Made by a program: the position numbers and the translations under genes
The notes under the pieces: generated by a model
What the model was told of the DNA's origin: nothing
Databases searched by the model: none
The model's input: only the letters and a program-made list of their open reading frames with translations
Part shown: one piece after another, positions 61,117-64,000 of the stretch
Layout: every line of letters begins with the position of its first letter
Position numbering within the stretch: position 1 is the stretch's first letter
Origin: Prevotella sp.
Lineage (GTDB): Bacteria; Bacteroidota; Bacteroidia; Bacteroidales; Bacteroidaceae
DNA: 64,000 nt
Direction of reading: 5' to 3'
Assembly: GCA_022769825.1 (NCBI GenBank)
Contig: JALEJI010000011.1
Span: 62,001 to 126,000, forward strand

Positions 61117-64000
61117 ATGGCGGAAGATTCCAAAAAGCCGAACACTATAAGCCCTAACCTCAAAAAAGCGATCAGATACACAGGCATTGCCGTGGCGGTG
61201 CCCGTAGTCGTGGTCATAGCCTTGTCGCTCCTGCTTTACTTCCCTCCTTTTCAAAACTGGGCGGTGTCTAAAGCCACGGCCATAGCCTCGGAAAAGACGG
61301 GCATGAGCATCAGCGTTGGCCACGTGAGGCTCGCCTTTCCTCTCGACCTCGCCCTCGACGACGTGCGCGCCTTCGAGCCAAACGACTCGGTGAAGGGCAA
61401 GACCGACACGGTGGCGATAGTATCGCGCGCCGTGGCCAACGTGCAACTCTTGCCGCTACTCCACAAGCAGGTGATGGTGGACGAACTGTCGCTGCGCGAC
61501 ATGCAGCTCAACACCACCCACTTCATCAGCGACGTGCGCGTCAGCGGAAAGGTTGGCGAACTGAAGGTCAAGGCGCATGGCATAGACCTGTCGAAAGAGC
61601 ACGTGAGGGTGAACCGCGCGATACTGAACGACGCCAACCTGCTTGTTGAGCTTTCCGACACGGCGAAGAAAGACACCGCCAAGCAAAACTTCTGGAAGGT
61701 GAATCTCGACGAGCTGAACATTCGCAACACCGCCTTCGCGCTTCGCACCCCGGGCGACACCATCTCCGTGGCGCTGCTCATGCAGAAGGGCAAGGCGCAG
61801 GGCGTCTTCATGGATCTCTTCAAGAACCTATACTCCGTGAGGCATATCGACTGGGCGGGCGGTTGGCTCAACTATGACAAGCAACCATCCGCGGTGGAGA
61901 AGGCTGGCTTCGACCCCAACCACATCGCCTTGGACGCCTTGCGGCTAAAAATAGACTCGCTACTCTTCTGCTCACCTGCCATCAAGCTGAACATTCTCGC
62001 CGCCGCGTTTCATGAGAAATGCGGACTAACCGTTGCCAACGCTAAAGGGCCTTTCAACATGGACAGCATGGGCATCGCCCTGCCCGACCTGCGCCTGAAA
62101 ACTCCTTCGTCCGACATATTGTTGGCCTTCAAGATGGACATGAATGCCTTTTCCACCGACCTGCCTGCCGACAGCACGGGCGCATTCTCCGTCAACATGC
62201 ACGGAAGCCTTGGCAGCCAAGACCTGCTGACCCTCACCTCGCCTTACATTCCACGCGACGTTCGCCGCGTGTGGCCTCGCGTGCCCATCGTGGTCGACGG
62301 CAAGGCCGGCGGCAACCTGCACCGCCTGCACGTCAACGGCTTGCACCTCGCCATGCCTGGAATAATGAAGGTAAACGCTGATGGCTTCGTAGCCAACGTG
62401 ACGAATTTGGCGAGCCTCCGCGCCGACATGACGGTCAACGCCACGGCCAGCAACCTATCCTTTGTCACGCCGCTGCTGCCAAAGAGCGTCACGTCGAACA
62501 TCAACATACCGCGCGGCATCGGCTTGCGCGGCAACGTGAAGCTGGATGGCAAGCGGATAGCCACGAAGTTCTCGGCCTCGCAAGGTGGCGGCTCCATCGG
62601 GGGCACGCTGGCCCTCGACATGAAACGCATGGCCTACAACGCCGACATCAAGGCGCGCCGACTGCCAATAGCCCACTTCCTGAAACACCAGCCCGTGCAT
62701 CCTTTCACCGGCTCAATAACGGCCCACGGCAGCGGCACCGACTTCTTCGCGCCAACCACCAACCTGCGCGCGGCAGTTGACATAAAAGCCTTGGGATATG
62801 GCAAATACAATCTCGATGGCATCAACCTCACGGCGAGCCTCAACGGTGGCCACCTCACGGCAAACGCCGATTGCCGCAACAAGGCCCTGAAAGGCAAGAT
62901 AGGTCTCGACGCCTTGCTCTCGGACCTGCGCATCGGCAAACACAAGGCCTGCGCGTGCACGCTTACCGCCGACCTCTCGCACATCGACCTGCAGAGGCTA
63001 CACGTCGTCGACGAGCCGATAACCGTGTCGGTGTGCGGACAAGTGGACGTGGCAACCAATCTCGACAAGTTTTACAAGGTTGAAGGGCTGTTCTCCGACA
63101 TCACCGTCAGGAACGGCAACAGGCACCTGCGCCCCAACGACGTGACACTTGACATCTACACCAACAGCGACACCACTCGCGCCATTGCCGACTGCAACGA
63201 CTTCCATCTCAACCTCCATGCCTCTGGCGGCTACGAGAAGTTGCTCAAGGCCGTGACGCCTTTCATGGCAGAGCTACAACGGCAGATAAAGGACAAATAC
63301 ATTGACCAAGAGCGATTGCGCCATCGACTGCCGCAGCTGCAACTGGCATTGCAGACGGGCACCGACAACTTCGTGGCGCAGATTCTCCACCACTACGGCC
63401 TCGACTTCAAGACCATCAACATGGATGTCACGTCGTCGCCGTCCCGCGGCATCAACGGCTTCGCTGAGGCGATAGGCATAGTGGTGGACAGCATGGCCAT
63501 AGACACCGTGCGGCTGAACCTGTCGTCGGCGCAACGCGACATGACCTATAACCTCGAGGTGCACAACGGCAAGAAGAGCCAGTTGCCGTTCCACGCCTTC
63601 CTCGACGGCGCCATCACCGGCCATGGCACGTGGATAAAGCCCCGCGTATACGACGCCAGCGGCAAGCTGGGCGTCAGCCTGAGCCTGATGGCGGAGATGA
63701 AGCCGGGTGGCATCAACCTGCGCATCTTCGACGACAAGCCCATACTGGGCTACAAGGCGTTTGAGGTAAACGACAGCAACTATATCTTCCTTGGCGACAA
63801 CCGTCGGGTAAAGGCTGACGTGAAGCTCACGGCCAGCGACGGAACCGGACTGCAGATATACAGCGACGACAACGACCCTGAGGCATTGCAAGACATCACG
63901 GCTTCGCTCCACAGGCTCGACATAGGCAATATACTGGCGGTCATTCCTTACGCGCCCAACATCACGGGCGTGCTCGACGGCGACATCCACCTCACGCAAA
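61117..64000 (+). CDS. AsmA/TamB-like envelope protein, 3' end cut by window edge
   Basis: The frame is open without a stop from the ATG at 61117 to the end of the window (961 codons). It starts MAEDSKKPNTISPNLKKAIR, then a membrane anchor (about residues 25-46, AVAVPVVVVIALSLLLYF). Long beta-strand repeats follow (for example VDELSLRDMQL, KVNLDELNIRNTAF, FQVNDSNYIF-like turns), as in AsmA and TamB groove proteins. It is a second member of this superfamily, beside the one at 50.4-54.8 kb on the other side of the nqr operon. The C-terminal domain that would separate TamB from AsmA is outside the window. Confidence 0.85.
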   Translation, partial: MAEDSKKPNTISPNLKKAIRYTGIAVAVPVVVVIALSLLLYFPPFQNWAVSKATAIASEKTGMSISVGHVRLAFPLDLALDDVRAFEPNDSVKGKTDTVAIVSRAVANVQLLPLLHKQVMVDELSLRDMQLNTTHFISDVRVSGKVGELKVKAHGIDLSKEHVRVNRAILNDANLLVELSDTAKKDTAKQNFWKVNLDELNIRNTAFALRTPGDTISVALLMQKGKAQGVFMDLFKNLYSVRHIDWAGGWLNYDKQPSAVEKAGFDPNHIALDALRLKIDSLLFCSPAIKLNILAAAFHEKCGLTVANAKGPFNMDSMGIALPDLRLKTPSSDILLAFKMDMNAFSTDLPADSTGAFSVNMHGSLGSQDLLTLTSPYIPRDVRRVWPRVPIVVDGKAGGNLHRLHVNGLHLAMPGIMKVNADGFVANVTNLASLRADMTVNATASNLSFVTPLLPKSVTSNINIPRGIGLRGNVKLDGKRIATKFSASQGGGSIGGTLALDMKRMAYNADIKARRLPIAHFLKHQPVHPFTGSITAHGSGTDFFAPTTNLRAAVDIKALGYGKYNLDGINLTASLNGGHLTANADCRNKALKGKIGLDALLSDLRIGKHKACACTLTADLSHIDLQRLHVVDEPITVSVCGQVDVATNLDKFYKVEGLFSDITVRNGNRHLRPNDVTLDIYTNSDTTRAIADCNDFHLNLHASGGYEKLLKAVTPFMAELQRQIKDKYIDQERLRHRLPQLQLALQTGTDNFVAQILHHYGLDFKTINMDVTSSPSRGINGFAEAIGIVVDSMAIDTVRLNLSSAQRDMTYNLEVHNGKKSQLPFHAFLDGAITGHGTWIKPRVYDASGKLGVSLSLMAEMKPGGINLRIFDDKPILGYKAFEVNDSNYIFLGDNRRVKADVKLTASDGTGLQIYSDDNDPEALQDITASLHRLDIGNILAVIPYAPNITGVLDGDIHLTQ

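Overview
The window comes from a member of the Bacteroidota, most likely the Prevotellaceae (Prevotella sensu lato). Supporting evidence: a SusC/SusD pair controlled by an ECF sigma/FecR anti-sigma pair, GLPGLI, DUF4199, DUF4827, DUF6048 and DUF6452 type proteins, a complete Na+-pumping NADH:quinone reductase (nqrABCDEF), few Shine-Dalgarno-like sites, and many Bacteroidota-type promoters (TTG, about 20 nt, then TAnnTTTG). Base composition is about half GC in most genes. There is no rRNA, prophage or CRISPR array.

Layout. 0-1.6 kb: 3' part of a Fic protein, a bidirectional terminator, then tRNA-Thr and SRP RNA genes on the minus strand, 3 nt apart. 1.7-6.1 kb: a plus-strand cluster of DUF4199 membrane protein, GT2 glycosyltransferase, DUF6452 lipoprotein, DUF6048 protein, ApbE flavin transferase and a Crp-like regulator, ending against a convergent TetR gene. 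7.0-21.7 kb: a self-contained outer-membrane peptide-uptake/proteolysis locus of ECF sigma, FecR anti-sigma, SusC with STN domain, SusD, a third lipoprotein, an active metzincin-like protease, a paralogue whose whole zinc site is lost, and an S9 prolyl-oligopeptidase-type enzyme. 21.9-22.7 kb: a secreted propeller-like protein. 22.8-29.5 kb: a minus-strand operon of topoisomerase IV A, DUF3316 protein, S41 protease and Tex. 29.5-32.0 kb: a repeat-rich intergenic region and a secreted alpha/beta hydrolase. 32.0-35.4 kb: a secreted double TldD-like protease. 35.8-40.3 kb: glyS, two FKBP-type lipoproteins and a phosphoglucosamine-mutase-type enzyme. 40.3-45.4 kb: an accessory-looking stretch with dispersed repeats, an AAA-ATPase/PD-(D/E)XK protein, a candidate structured ncRNA with its own promoter and terminator, a phosphoethanolamine-transferase-like protein and the remnant of a second AAA-ATPase gene. 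45.4-47.7 kb: a sugar MFS transporter and a sugar nucleotidyltransferase. 47.8-50.4 kb: an SpoU/TrmH methyltransferase and a PNGase F-type N-glycanase. 50.4-64 kb: a TamB-like gene, the divergent nqrABCDEF operon, and a second AsmA/TamB-like gene that runs off the right edge.

How the genes fit together. ApbE at 4.4 kb is the enzyme class that attaches FMN to NqrB and NqrC, encoded at 56-58 kb. The 7-22 kb locus reads as a transport-coupled peptide-scavenging system under TonB-to-sigma signalling. The PNGase could strip N-glycans from host or dietary glycoproteins and expose substrates for the proteases. The least explained items are two dispersed non-coding repeat families. One has a perfect 31-bp inverted repeat whose two copies in the window show a compensatory base-pair change. 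The candidate ncRNA at 42.7-43.0 kb, the protease/pseudoprotease pair and the fused TldD-like protein also stand out.
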